Origin: Verrucomicrobiaceae bacterium | GTDB taxonomy: Bacteria; Verrucomicrobiota; Verrucomicrobiia; Verrucomicrobiales; Verrucomicrobiaceae | Direction: 5' to 3' | Length of the DNA: 18,433 bases | NCBI GenBank assembly: GCA_021151605.1 | Contig: JAGKWZ010000094.1 | Span: 1 to 18,433, forward strand | In this document: positions 1-8,036 of the stretch, in pieces | Position numbering within the stretch: the stretch's first letter is position 1 | Layout of the letters: every line of letters begins with the position of its first letter | Notes under the pieces: model-generated | Database searches by the model: none | Told to the model about the DNA's origin: nothing | What the model saw: only the letters and a program-made list of their open reading frames with translations | Made by a program: the position numbers and the translations under genes

Positions 1-3000
1 CGCGCCGATGAAAGCCCCGTGCTCTGGCACTTGCTGCCGAATCCGTCGAAGGCCCTGCCCGAAATGCGTGTGCAGGATGGCTTTCTGGTCGAGTTGATCG
101 CCAAGGAGCCGGATGTGAAGCAGCCGATTGCGTTTTGCTTCGATGAGCGCGGGCGCATGTGGATTGCGGAAGCTTTTTCGTATCCGAATCGTCAGCCCGA
201 AGGCCAGGGGAAAGACCGCATCATCATTTTGGAAGACGCGGACGGAAATGGCAGCTTCGAGACGCGGAAGGTGTTCTGTGAGGGGCTGAATCTCGTCAGC
301 GGCATCGAAGTGGGCTTCGGCGGCGTTTGGGTGGGTGCCGCGCCGTATTTGATGTTCATTCCTGATCTTGATCACAATGACCGCGCGGACGCCTTGAATG
401 GGACCCATGCGTCTCATGCGACCTATAAGACCTATGCGTCTTATCCCCAGGCGTCTGGCCTCAACTTCACCGCCTACGCGCTCCTCGACGGTTTCGGCTA
501 TCAAGACACGCACGAGACGCTGAACAGCTTCCTCTGGGGACCGGACGGCTGGCTTTACGGCAATCAAGGCGTCTTCAACACGAGCGCCATCGGCAAGCCG
601 GGCGCGAAGCCCGAGGACCGCGTCACCATGCGTGCTGGTGTGTGGCGTTATCATCCCGTGCGGCATGTGTTTGAGGTCTTCTGCCACGGCGGATCGAATC
701 AGTGGGGGCTCGACTACAACAGCAACGGCCATCTCTTCATGACGCACTGCCGCAGCTTCTTCGGCAAGGGCGGCACGACCAACGCCATCCGCAACGGCCA
801 CTTCTGGAATCAATCAAACTCAAACTACGCGCCCTTCATTTCCGCCACCGCGCCGGACTTCGCGCCGGAGTTGCAAAACTACCTGCCAGCTTCAGCGCGT
901 TACGACAGTGGCGAAGGCGGTGCGGGCAAACCCGGCACCACCGCCGTGTATGGCGGCCACTCGCACGTCGGCACGATGATCTACAACGGCGACAACTGGC
1001 CCGCGATCTACCGCGACCATCTTTTCACGCACAACCTGCACGGTCATCAGCTCAATCATCAGCACATGGTCCGCAGTGGCAGCGGCTACGAGACCCTTCA
1101 CGCCGGCTACGACCTGCTTTACAGCTCCGCGCCCGACTACATCCCCGTCGATCTCCAAACCGGCCCCGACGGCGCCGTCTATGTCATCGACTGGACCGAC
1201 ACCCAGCACTGCCACAACCCCGAAGACGAAAAATGGGACCGCAGCAATGGACGCATTTATCGCATCTCGTGGAAGGAGACGTACAAGCCGCGACGAGCCG
1301 GGTTCGACTCAGCAGACGAGTTTTCACTCTTGTTCGGATGTTTAAATTCAAACGGCTGGCACTCGAGAACTGCGATGAAGTTACTTGCCGAGACGGCGGC
1401 GACAAAAAGTCTTCGTCAGATCGATCCTGATGGTTCCATTGCGAGGTCCATCCAGAGCAAGTCCGAGAGATTAGCCTGGCCTCAAGATGACTTTTCGATC
1501 TTGAAGCTGATATGGGCCAGCCACGCCGCTGACCAACTCTCTTCAGCCCTCATTACGGCAGCGCTTAGTCGTGATAGCGACATCGTCCGCTCCTGGGCCA
1601 TCCAGCTTGCCACGGAAGAAGCCGGGAAGTCGAAGCTCAGCTCCGAGACGCTCGTCAAGCTCTCGCAGACCGATCCCTCTCCAACCGTTCGTCTCGCCTT
1701 GGCCTCGGCGTTGCCGAATCTCGATGCGAAGACGGTTTGGGAAGTCGCCTCGGCGCTGGCGATGCATGGCGAGGACAAGGATGACCGCTTCCTGCCGAAG
1801 ATGATCTGGTTCGGCCTTGCGAGAGTCATCGAGCAGGATTGGGCGCGGGGGCTGGCGCTGGCGGAGAAGACGCCGATGCCTTCGCTGGCTGATTCGATCC
1901 GCTGGTTCGCCGGAAAGAGCGCAGAAGGCCGAGAGGCGCTGGTGAAGACACTGAAAACGACGCGGGATCTGAAGCTGCTGGCGTTTTCGTTGAAGGATGA
2001 GGCCGTGGTGGAAATGCCGAAGGCGTGGCCGCAGATTCGGTCGGACTTGTCAGACCAGTCTGACGCGTCTGACCTTGTCCGACAGCTCTCGGCGGTCTTT
2101 GGAGACAAGACCGTGCTGGCTGAAATGCGTGCCGTGCTGGTGGATGCCGCCAAACCGCTCCCGCAGCGCCAAGCCGCCTTCAATCTTCTCAAACGCACTG
2201 GAGACACCGAGGCCACGCCCATCTTCATGAAGCTGCTCGACGAGCCCGCCTTCACGGCGGCGGTCATTCCGCTGCTTTCGCGCTCGAATGATCCGGGGAC
2301 GGCATTGACGCTGATGGACCGGTTTGACGGTTTTGACGGTGCGATGCGCACGGCGGCACTCGGCGTGCTGACGAGCCGCGCGGAGCTCGCCAAGCCGCTT
2401 CTCGAAGCTGTGAAAAGCGGCGCATTCGACAAGAAGCACCTCAGCAGCCTGCAAATCCGCCAGATGCGCAATTTGAACCACGCGGAGATCAACACGCTGC
2501 TCGATGCGACCTGGGGCAAGGTGAACGAATCGAGCGCCGCAGCGAAGGCGAGCATCGCGAAGCTAAAGAAGGCCTACGAATCCGCGCCGCTGTGGGCCTT
2601 CAGTTCGAAATCGGGTGAGCAGACATTCCAGCAGCTCTGCGCCGTGTGTCATGCGATGGGCGGCGTGGGTGGCAAACTCGGCCCTGATCTCGCTGGATCG
2701 TGGCGCAACGGCCTCGACTACTTTTTGGAGAACATCATCGACCCGAACGCCGTCGTCGGGGACAACTTCCAGCTTCACGTTTTGACCAAAAATGACGGCA
2801 GTGTCGTGTCCGGCGTCATCGAGCAGGAAAACGACACCGCGATCACGGCGCGAACGGTCACTGAATCTGTCATCATCTCGAAGGCGGATCTCAAGGATCG
2901 CCAGAAACTTCCCGCATCGCTGATGCCGCCTGGCTTGCTCGAAGCTCTGCCGGAGCGCAAGGCGCTGGAGCTGCTGAAGTATCTGCTGAGCAAGCGGGAG

Positions 3001-3003
3001 TGA
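1..3003 (+). CDS. PVC-type membrane-bound dehydrogenase with C-terminal cytochrome c-like heme domain (5' partial)
   Basis: The reading frame is open from the first base of the window, reading Arg-Ala-Asp-Glu-Ser-Pro before the GTG at 19, so the gene starts upstream and its signal peptide is outside the window. The N-terminal third (to about base 1290) resembles the beta-propeller-like domain of PVC-type membrane-bound dehydrogenases (WIAEAFSYP, GPDGWLYGNQG, QTGPDGAVYVIDWTD). The middle (about 1300-2560) is helical and Leu/Ala-rich, like HEAT-type repeats. The C-terminus has a CxxCH heme motif (CAVCH, 2638-2652) and a later SLMPPGLLEAL segment whose Met may be the distal heme ligand. Such proteins are exported and thought to oxidise sugars or alcohols and pass electrons to the bound heme; the substrate here is unknown. 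About 1000 residues are visible, usual for the family. Three 9-nt-periodic tracts sit in frame inside the gene. The family call is firm; the substrate is not assignable. Confidence 0.88.
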   Translation, partial: RADESPVLWHLLPNPSKALPEMRVQDGFLVELIAKEPDVKQPIAFCFDERGRMWIAEAFSYPNRQPEGQGKDRIIILEDADGNGSFETRKVFCEGLNLVSGIEVGFGGVWVGAAPYLMFIPDLDHNDRADALNGTHASHATYKTYASYPQASGLNFTAYALLDGFGYQDTHETLNSFLWGPDGWLYGNQGVFNTSAIGKPGAKPEDRVTMRAGVWRYHPVRHVFEVFCHGGSNQWGLDYNSNGHLFMTHCRSFFGKGGTTNAIRNGHFWNQSNSNYAPFISATAPDFAPELQNYLPASARYDSGEGGAGKPGTTAVYGGHSHVGTMIYNGDNWPAIYRDHLFTHNLHGHQLNHQHMVRSGSGYETLHAGYDLLYSSAPDYIPVDLQTGPDGAVYVIDWTDTQHCHNPEDEKWDRSNGRIYRISWKETYKPRRAGFDSADEFSLLFGCLNSNGWHSRTAMKLLAETAATKSLRQIDPDGSIARSIQSKSERLAWPQDDFSILKLIWASHAADQLSSALITAALSRDSDIVRSWAIQLATEEAGKSKLSSETLVKLSQTDPSPTVRLALASALPNLDAKTVWEVASALAMHGEDKDDRFLPKMIWFGLARVIEQDWARGLALAEKTPMPSLADSIRWFAGKSAEGREALVKTLKTTRDLKLLAFSLKDEAVVEMPKAWPQIRSDLSDQSDASDLVRQLSAVFGDKTVLAEMRAVLVDAAKPLPQRQAAFNLLKRTGDTEATPIFMKLLDEPAFTAAVIPLLSRSNDPGTALTLMDRFDGFDGAMRTAALGVLTSRAELAKPLLEAVKSGAFDKKHLSSLQIRQMRNLNHAEINTLLDATWGKVNESSAAAKASIAKLKKAYESAPLWAFSSKSGEQTFQQLCAVCHAMGGVGGKLGPDLAGSWRNGLDYFLENIIDPNAVVGDNFQLHVLTKNDGSVVSGVIEQENDTAITARTVTESVIISKADLKDRQKLPASLMPPGLLEALPERKALELLKYLLSKRE
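403..447 (+). repeat. In-frame 9-nt-period tract, five degenerate units
   Basis: Five consecutive 9-nt units lie in the dehydrogenase frame. Examples are ACCTATAAG and ACCTATGCG. They translate as three-residue units of the pattern [T/S]-[H/Y]-x: THA, SHA, TYK, TYA, SYP. The periodicity is visible at both DNA and protein level. The tract lies between segments that look like normal domain sequence, so it reads as an inserted loop. Confidence 0.75.
2041..2076 (+). repeat. In-frame 9-nt-period tract, four degenerate units
   Basis: Four consecutive 9-nt units fit TCn-GAC-nnn, for example TCAGACCAG and TCTGACGCG. They encode SDL, SDQ, SDA, SDL in the dehydrogenase frame, and a fifth decayed unit (GTCCGACAG) follows out of phase. 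The TCT-NNN-GCG pattern is shared with units of the 403-447 tract, which suggests a related repeat family. It falls in the helical middle region of the protein. Confidence 0.75.
2323..2340 (+). repeat. Perfect tandem duplication of a 9-mer
   Basis: The 9-mer TTTGACGGT occurs twice in tandem, encoding Phe-Asp-Gly-Phe-Asp-Gly in the dehydrogenase frame. It is preceded by a partial copy (GACCGG). It is short and could be coincidence by itself, but it shares the 9-nt period of the other two tracts in the same gene. Confidence 0.5.
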
Positions 3004-3046
3004 TGTTTCGAGTTGCGGCGATGTGAGCTGCGGCTTTTCCTCCGGC

Positions 3047-3760
3047 ATGAAAAGCATTCCATTCGTGATGATGTTGATGTGCCTGCTCCTGGCAGCTCCG
3101 GTGATGGCCCAGGTGGACGAGTTCATCCTGGACTCGTTGCGCGTGGTCGAAGATCCAGATGGAAACACCAATCTGCGTTCCGGGCCTTCGTTGAAGGCCA
3201 AGATCGTCGGCTAGGTGGCCTCGGGCAGCGTGGTGGCCGTCGAGCAGGAGCCGGAGGACGGCTGGGTGAGAATCCTCATGGAGGACATCGATGAAAAGCC
3301 TCGCTTCATCCACGGCAGCCGGTTGCGGCCGGTCAAAGCGTGGCGGCAGACCGCCATCGCCGACGCGAAAGACCGGAACCTCGGACAACTGAATCATGCG
3401 GGTTTCGAGGTGCGGGTGCTGGCGGTTCCGTTTGTGGCCGCGGATCACCAGATCACGCGAGATGAGCAGGGCGGGCATCGGGTGGATGGTGAATGGCCGT
3501 GGGGCAGGGACGGCGGGCTGCCGAGCTTTTCGCTCTCGCTGACGGTCACGCACAACGGTGAGCCGGTAGCGATCCCAAAAGCCGCCGTGCAGAACTTGTA
3601 TGAGCCGAACATGGACTCCCTCACGCTGCTGAGGCCAGATGACGCTGCCGGTCCTGTGCTGGTGCTCATGCTGAACGGAGATGGCGCGGGTGGCTACTGT
3701 GTGGTGTGGGCATTCCAAGGCGGCACGTATCGCGGCAGGGTGGTGTTCAATCCCTTCTGA
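3047..3760 (+). pseudogene. Exported SH3-like domain protein interrupted by an in-frame TAG
   Basis: The ATG at 3047 opens a clear signal peptide (MKSIPFVMMLMCLLLAAPVMA, written here as a description of residues 1-21, cleavage probably before Gln22). An SH3-like segment follows, with the typical NLRSGPSLKAKIVG stretch at residues 42-55. Codon 56 (3212-3214) is TAG. The same frame then stays open for 181 codons to a TGA at 3758-3760, and it begins with the expected second half of the SH3-like domain (VASGSVVAV, GWVRI, RLRPV). Beyond it lies a region of about 120 residues that I do not recognise. One base change would restore a single protein of about 237 residues. Possible explanations are a recent nonsense mutation, a base-call error or stop readthrough. 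GTG 3023 is an in-frame alternative start but would precede the signal peptide. It lies 43 nt after the dehydrogenase stop and may be co-transcribed with it. Confidence 0.7.
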
Positions 3761-3850
3761 AGCCACACCGCCGCTGAAGGATCTGATGGGTAGGAGTGGG
3801 CCGTCATGCGTCAGAGATAAGTGAAGACGGCAGAGCGTATGCCTCTGGTC

Positions 3851-5236
3851 ATGAACCAAGCTCTCCACATCATCGCGCTCACGGCAGTTTTGGCACTTCA
3901 AGCTGCGGCACAAACCTCTGAATGGAAAGCGGCAGCAGCCAAAGCCGTCATCACGCCGACGGAGCCGATGTATCTCGCGGGCTTCGCGAATCGCGAGGTG
4001 CCGGCGGAGGGCACGGCGATGGAGCTGTTCGCCAAATCGCTCGCCATTGAGGACAAGCAAGGCGCGCGCTTCGTCATGGTGACGCTGGATCTCGTGGAGG
4101 TGACTTATCAGCTACGCGATGCGGTTGCAGCGGCGGTGAAAGCGAAGTTTGGGCTACCAGAGAAGGCGCTGCTGCTCAACTGCTCGCACACGCACTGCGG
4201 GCCGGAGCTGCGCTACACGGAGTTGGAGTTCATGAGCTTCACCGATCCGCTGCGCAAGGAGCGCTGCCTGCGCTACAACGCGTTTTTGACGGACAAGATC
4301 GTGGGCATCATCGGCGAGGCTTTGCAGCATCTGGAACCAGCGACGGTGAGCTATGGTCATGCACGCTGCGGCTTCGCGATGAACCGACGGCTGAAGAGCG
4401 ACAAGCCGACAGGCGATCCCTATTTGAACAGCCCGAATCCCGAGGGAGTGGTGGATCACGATGTGCCGGTGCTGACGGTGAACACGGCGGCGGGCAAGCT
4501 GAGCGCGATCGTCTTTGGCTACGCCTGCCACAACACGTCGATGAGCATCAAGCAGTGGCATGGAGACTACGCGGGCCATGCGCAGGCGATGATCGAGGAG
4601 GCGCATCCGGGCACCGTGGCGCTGTTCATGATGGGCTGCGGCGGTGATCAGAACGCGTATCCGCGCTTCAGTCCGATCTTCAGTCTGCGGCATGGGCAAA
4701 GTCTCGCTACAGCCGTGGAGGCGGCAATTGATGCGAAGCCGAAGCCGATCCGAGGGCCGCTGCGCATCGACTGGCAGACGACGCGGCTGGATTACGAGTC
4801 GATCCCGACGGCTGAGGTGATCGAGAAGCGTCTCAGCAGCGGCGAAGGTTATGATCCGGGCTACGAGAAGTATCTCCGCAAATGGGACGAGAAACGGCTG
4901 TATGCGATCAAGAACGGCGGCCTGCGCGATCACTACGATTACCCGATTCAAACTGTGCGCTTCGGTGACGATCTCACCTTCGTGGCGCTCAGTGGCGAGA
5001 CGTGTGTGGATTACTCGCTGCGGCTGAAGCGCGAGTTCAGCGGTCCTGGCCGCTTGTGGGTCGCGGGTTACAGCAACGACATCCTAGCCTACATCCCGAG
5101 CAAGCGCGTGCTGCATGAAGGCGGCTACGAGGCGTTTCGCTCATTGATGTATTGGTCGAATCCGCTGCATCCCGACAAGTTCGCCGATACGCTGGAAGAG
5201 CGCATCATTGGGAAGGTCGGAGAGATGCTGAAGTAA
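3851..5236 (+). CDS. Exported neutral/alkaline ceramidase N-terminal domain-family hydrolase
   Basis: About 461 residues. The ATG at 3851 is chosen because it directly opens a signal peptide (MNQALHIIALTAVLALQAAA, then QTSEW); GTG 3821 and ATG 3839 are in-frame alternatives. The mature protein begins with the AKAVITPTEPMYLAGFANR stretch seen at the start of neutral ceramidase-type domains. It carries the probable zinc-binding NCSHTHCGPE motif (His113 and His115), then FGYACHNTSM and GDYAGHAQ, then MMGCGGDQN, all in the family order. True neutral ceramidases are usually longer, around 650-750 residues; this protein corresponds to the catalytic-domain-like part only, as is common for PVC homologues of unknown substrate. 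Ceramide amide hydrolysis is therefore only a family-level suggestion. It follows the broken SH3 gene on the same strand and converges with two sulfatase genes. Confidence 0.82.
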   Translation: MNQALHIIALTAVLALQAAAQTSEWKAAAAKAVITPTEPMYLAGFANREVPAEGTAMELFAKSLAIEDKQGARFVMVTLDLVEVTYQLRDAVAAAVKAKFGLPEKALLLNCSHTHCGPELRYTELEFMSFTDPLRKERCLRYNAFLTDKIVGIIGEALQHLEPATVSYGHARCGFAMNRRLKSDKPTGDPYLNSPNPEGVVDHDVPVLTVNTAAGKLSAIVFGYACHNTSMSIKQWHGDYAGHAQAMIEEAHPGTVALFMMGCGGDQNAYPRFSPIFSLRHGQSLATAVEAAIDAKPKPIRGPLRIDWQTTRLDYESIPTAEVIEKRLSSGEGYDPGYEKYLRKWDEKRLYAIKNGGLRDHYDYPIQTVRFGDDLTFVALSGETCVDYSLRLKREFSGPGRLWVAGYSNDILAYIPSKRVLHEGGYEAFRSLMYWSNPLHPDKFADTLEERIIGKVGEMLK

Positions 5237-5314
5237 GCGTCTCTGTATCGGGCCTGCCGTCGAAAGGCGATGCATAGAAAAAGGGAAACTCCGTCGGGGA
5301 GAGGCGCTTTTGGC

Positions 5315-6631
5315 TCACTTCTTCCCCTTTTTCTTCTTCTCTTTGCGTTTCTCGTCACCGTTCCAGCGCTGGTCTTCCCAGCGTGGGGGCTGCATGGAGG
5401 CGTCCCACTTTTCCCACAGCGTTTGCAGCTCGGCTTTCTTCGCGGGGTTTTCGGCGGAGAGGTCCTTTTGCTCACCGGGATCGGTGGCGAGGTTCACGAG
5501 CATGGGCTGCATGTCTTTGCTGGCTTTCACGAGCTTCCAGTCGCCCTGACGCACGGCGTGCTGGACGCCGAAGCGGAAGAAGAGTTCGCGTGGTGCGAGC
5601 TTGTCGGTTTTGCCTTCGAGCAGCGGCAGTAGGTTCACGCCATCGAGAGTTTTCACGAGCGATGCAGCATTGGCGGCGGCCAGCGCGGTGGGCAGGACAT
5701 CGAGCTGGATGACGGGATCATTCACGACTCGTCCGCCGGGAATGTGGCCTTTCCACTGCGCCATCCAGGTCACGCGGATGCCGCCTTCCCAGACGAACCA
5801 CTTATGACCGCGCAGGCCCATTTGCTCGGAGATGGGAGATGCGCCGCCGTTGTCGCTGATGCAGAAGATGAGGGTGTTTTCTTCCAGCTTCAGGTCGCGA
5901 AGCTTGGTCAAAACAGTGCCGATGGCTTCGTCCGCTTCGCCAATGAGGGCGGCGTAGGCTTGCTCGCGTTTGTCGAGGTGCTGGAACTTCTCCAGCCACT
6001 TCGGCGAGGCGACGATGGGCGCATGTACGGCGTTGAAGGAGAGGTAGAGAAAGAAGGGCTTGTCCTTGTTGCTATCGATGAAGCCGCAGGCCTCGCGTGC
6101 ATAGACGGGTGAGGTGACGGGCTCACCTTCGAGTTCCTTCACAAGTTCGTTGCCACGATAAAACGACGGGCCTTTGCCCTCGCCGAGATTGCCGACGGTT
6201 CCCATGGCGAAGTCAAAGCCGCGTGAGAGTGGCATGAACTCGGCGCTCGTGTCACCGAGGTGCCATTTGCCGACGATGCCAGTGGTGTAGCCCGCAGGTT
6301 TCAAGTGCTGGGCCATGGTCTTTTCACTGAGCAGCAGTTCGCGGCCTTCGCGTGTCGGGTTGGCATCGTGTCCGGTGCGGGCCTGGTAGCGGCCAGTCAT
6401 CAGGCCGACACGACCTGGCGAGCACACGCAGCCGCTGGAGTAGCCATTCGTGAAGAGCACGCCGTTCGTGGCGAGCGAGTCCATGTTCGGCGTGGGGGCG
6501 AGTTTGCCGCCGTAAGCGCCGGGTTGTGCCCAGCCCATGTCATCAAGGTAAAAGATGACGATGTTCGGCTTTTCAGCAGAGAGCAGCGGGCTGAGCGCGG
6601 AGAGGAAAATCGTGAAGAGAAGGCGTTTCAT
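5315..6631 (-). CDS. Exported sulfatase (arylsulfatase family), CSPGR active site
   Basis: 438 residues starting from the ATG at 6631. A signal peptide covers residues 1-19 (ending LLSA, then EKPNIV). Metal ligands are expected at Asp30-Asp31 (FYLDDMGW) and Asp260-Asn261 (CISDNGG). The active-site motif is CSPGRVGLMTGR with Cys70 as the predicted formylglycine; the usual Ser/Thr before Arg is Gly here. GKWHLG (Lys122, His124) completes the active site. The C-terminal CSLxxDP-like end (LVNLATDPGEQKDL) is followed by a Lys-rich tail (residues 428-438). Sulfatases hydrolyse sulfate esters in the periplasm or outside the cell; the substrate cannot be told from sequence alone. It lies 19 nt downstream of the second sulfatase gene on the same strand, so the two are probably one transcript. 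No Shine-Dalgarno sequence is visible. Confidence 0.93.
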   Translation of the reverse strand: MKRLLFTIFLSALSPLLSAEKPNIVIFYLDDMGWAQPGAYGGKLAPTPNMDSLATNGVLFTNGYSSGCVCSPGRVGLMTGRYQARTGHDANPTREGRELLLSEKTMAQHLKPAGYTTGIVGKWHLGDTSAEFMPLSRGFDFAMGTVGNLGEGKGPSFYRGNELVKELEGEPVTSPVYAREACGFIDSNKDKPFFLYLSFNAVHAPIVASPKWLEKFQHLDKREQAYAALIGEADEAIGTVLTKLRDLKLEENTLIFCISDNGGASPISEQMGLRGHKWFVWEGGIRVTWMAQWKGHIPGGRVVNDPVIQLDVLPTALAAANAASLVKTLDGVNLLPLLEGKTDKLAPRELFFRFGVQHAVRQGDWKLVKASKDMQPMLVNLATDPGEQKDLSAENPAKKAELQTLWEKWDASMQPPRWEDQRWNGDEKRKEKKKKGKK

Positions 6632-6650
6632 GCACAGCGAATGGATTGAG

Positions 6651-8003
6651 TTATTCAGCCGCAGCAGACTTCTTCTTTTTCTTGTTCATGCCTTTGCCGC
6701 CTTTGCCTTTGGCTCGCTTCTCTTTGCCACCCCAGAGCGGGGCGACGTTGCCCTGATTCCAAGTATCCCACTTGGCTTGCAGCTCTTTGACTTTGTCAGG
6801 CATCTCGGCGGCGAGGTCTTTGGCTTCGCCAATGTCGGTGCTGAGGTTGTAGAGCTTCGGGCCGAGGACAGTGCCCGAGCCACCCTCCGCAGCAGCGTCG
6901 TAGCGGACGAGCTTGAAGTCGCCCATGCGGATGGCGGTTTGATCACCGAAGCGCCAGTAGAGCGCGTCGTGCGGAGCGTCGGTGTTTTCACCGAGGAGAT
7001 GCGGCAGGAGATTCACGCCATCGCCCGTGCTTTCATGGCCGGAGGCGATGAGCGCAGTGGCGGTGAGGTCGAGCTGGATGACGGGCTTTTCATAGACACC
7101 GGGCTTCAGTTTGGCAGGCCAGCTCATGAGGAAGGGCACACGGATGCCGCCTTCGAGCGTGGTGCGTTTGCTGCCGCGCAAAGGGGCGTTGTTCGAGCCA
7201 TTGACGGTCACGCCTTCCATGGTCGGGCCGCCGTTGTCGCTGATGAAGGTGACGAGGGTGTTTTGCTCCTGACCGGTGGCGGCGAGCTTGGCGCGCACGA
7301 CGCCGATGGCATCGTCCATGGCGAGCATCATCGCCGCGTAGGTACGGCGCTTCGTGTCGGTGATGGCGGCCATCTTCGCGAGTCGCTCGGGTGTGGCCTG
7401 CATGGGCGTGTGGACGGCATTGAAGGCGAGGTAAAGGAACCACGGCTTGCCCTGGTGACGCTCAATGAACGCCGCCGCCTCGCGGCCAAAGGCATCCGTG
7501 GTGTGATCGAGTTCCGTGACCTGCTCTTTGCCACGCACGATACCGTTTTTGGCGAAGTAATCATGCGCGCCACCGAGGAAGCCGAAGAACTCGCCGAAGC
7601 CGCGCTGCTGCGGCTGCATCGCAGGCTGAGACCCGAGATGCCATTTGCCGACGAGGCCGGTTTGATAACCGCTGTCCTGCAGACGCTTGGCGATCATCGT
7701 CTCGGTCAAAGGCAGACCGCTATCACTACCGCCCGGATTAAACTCATGGCCGAAGCGCGTCTGATAGCGCCCTGTCATCAGCCCTGCGCGAGTCGGCGAG
7801 CAATAGGGGCCGGTGACGTACCCATTCGTGAATCGCACGCCGGAGGCCGCAAGTGCGTCGAGATTCGGCGTGGGGATGTCTTTGCAGCCGTGAAAGCCGA
7901 GATCCGCGTAGCCCATGTCATCACCGACGATGAAGAGGACGTTCGGTTTGCCCTCCGCGAGAGCAAAGGTGGCGACGGCGAGGAAGCAGAGAAGTTTTTT
8001 CAT
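6651..8003 (-). CDS. Exported sulfatase (arylsulfatase family), CSPTR active site
   Basis: 450 residues from the ATG at 8003, chosen because MKKLLCFLAVATFALA is an immediate signal peptide; the frame extends upstream to 8060, but that would bury the signal. Asp28-Asp29 (VGDDMGYADLG) are metal ligands. CSPTRAGLMTGR carries Cys68, the predicted formylglycine. GKWHLGSQ supplies Lys120 and His122, and FISDNGGP supplies the second metal site. The protein ends with a basic Gly/Lys-rich tail (KEKRAKGKGGKG, then KKKKK). It is clearly homologous to the downstream sulfatase but divergent, so the pair probably acts on different sulfate esters of one polymer (inference). The upstream 85 nt hold a nested inverted repeat that separates it from the phosphatase gene. 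Confidence 0.94.
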   Translation of the reverse strand: MKKLLCFLAVATFALAEGKPNVLFIVGDDMGYADLGFHGCKDIPTPNLDALAASGVRFTNGYVTGPYCSPTRAGLMTGRYQTRFGHEFNPGGSDSGLPLTETMIAKRLQDSGYQTGLVGKWHLGSQPAMQPQQRGFGEFFGFLGGAHDYFAKNGIVRGKEQVTELDHTTDAFGREAAAFIERHQGKPWFLYLAFNAVHTPMQATPERLAKMAAITDTKRRTYAAMMLAMDDAIGVVRAKLAATGQEQNTLVTFISDNGGPTMEGVTVNGSNNAPLRGSKRTTLEGGIRVPFLMSWPAKLKPGVYEKPVIQLDLTATALIASGHESTGDGVNLLPHLLGENTDAPHDALYWRFGDQTAIRMGDFKLVRYDAAAEGGSGTVLGPKLYNLSTDIGEAKDLAAEMPDKVKELQAKWDTWNQGNVAPLWGGKEKRAKGKGGKGMNKKKKKSAAAE

Positions 8004-8036
8004 GGGATGCCAGAGGCCGCGCCGAAACGAACGGGC

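Noticed and set aside
1482..2555. A 357-codon minus-strand frame inside the dehydrogenase gene
   Set aside because: Ser/Arg-rich shadow sequence with no domain, opposite a coherent family member.
5237..5314. Terminator between the ceramidase and sulfatase genes
   Set aside because: On the minus strand a 4-bp hairpin (CTCC/GGAG) precedes TTTCCCTTTTT, but the stem is too short to claim. I see nothing better on the plus strand.
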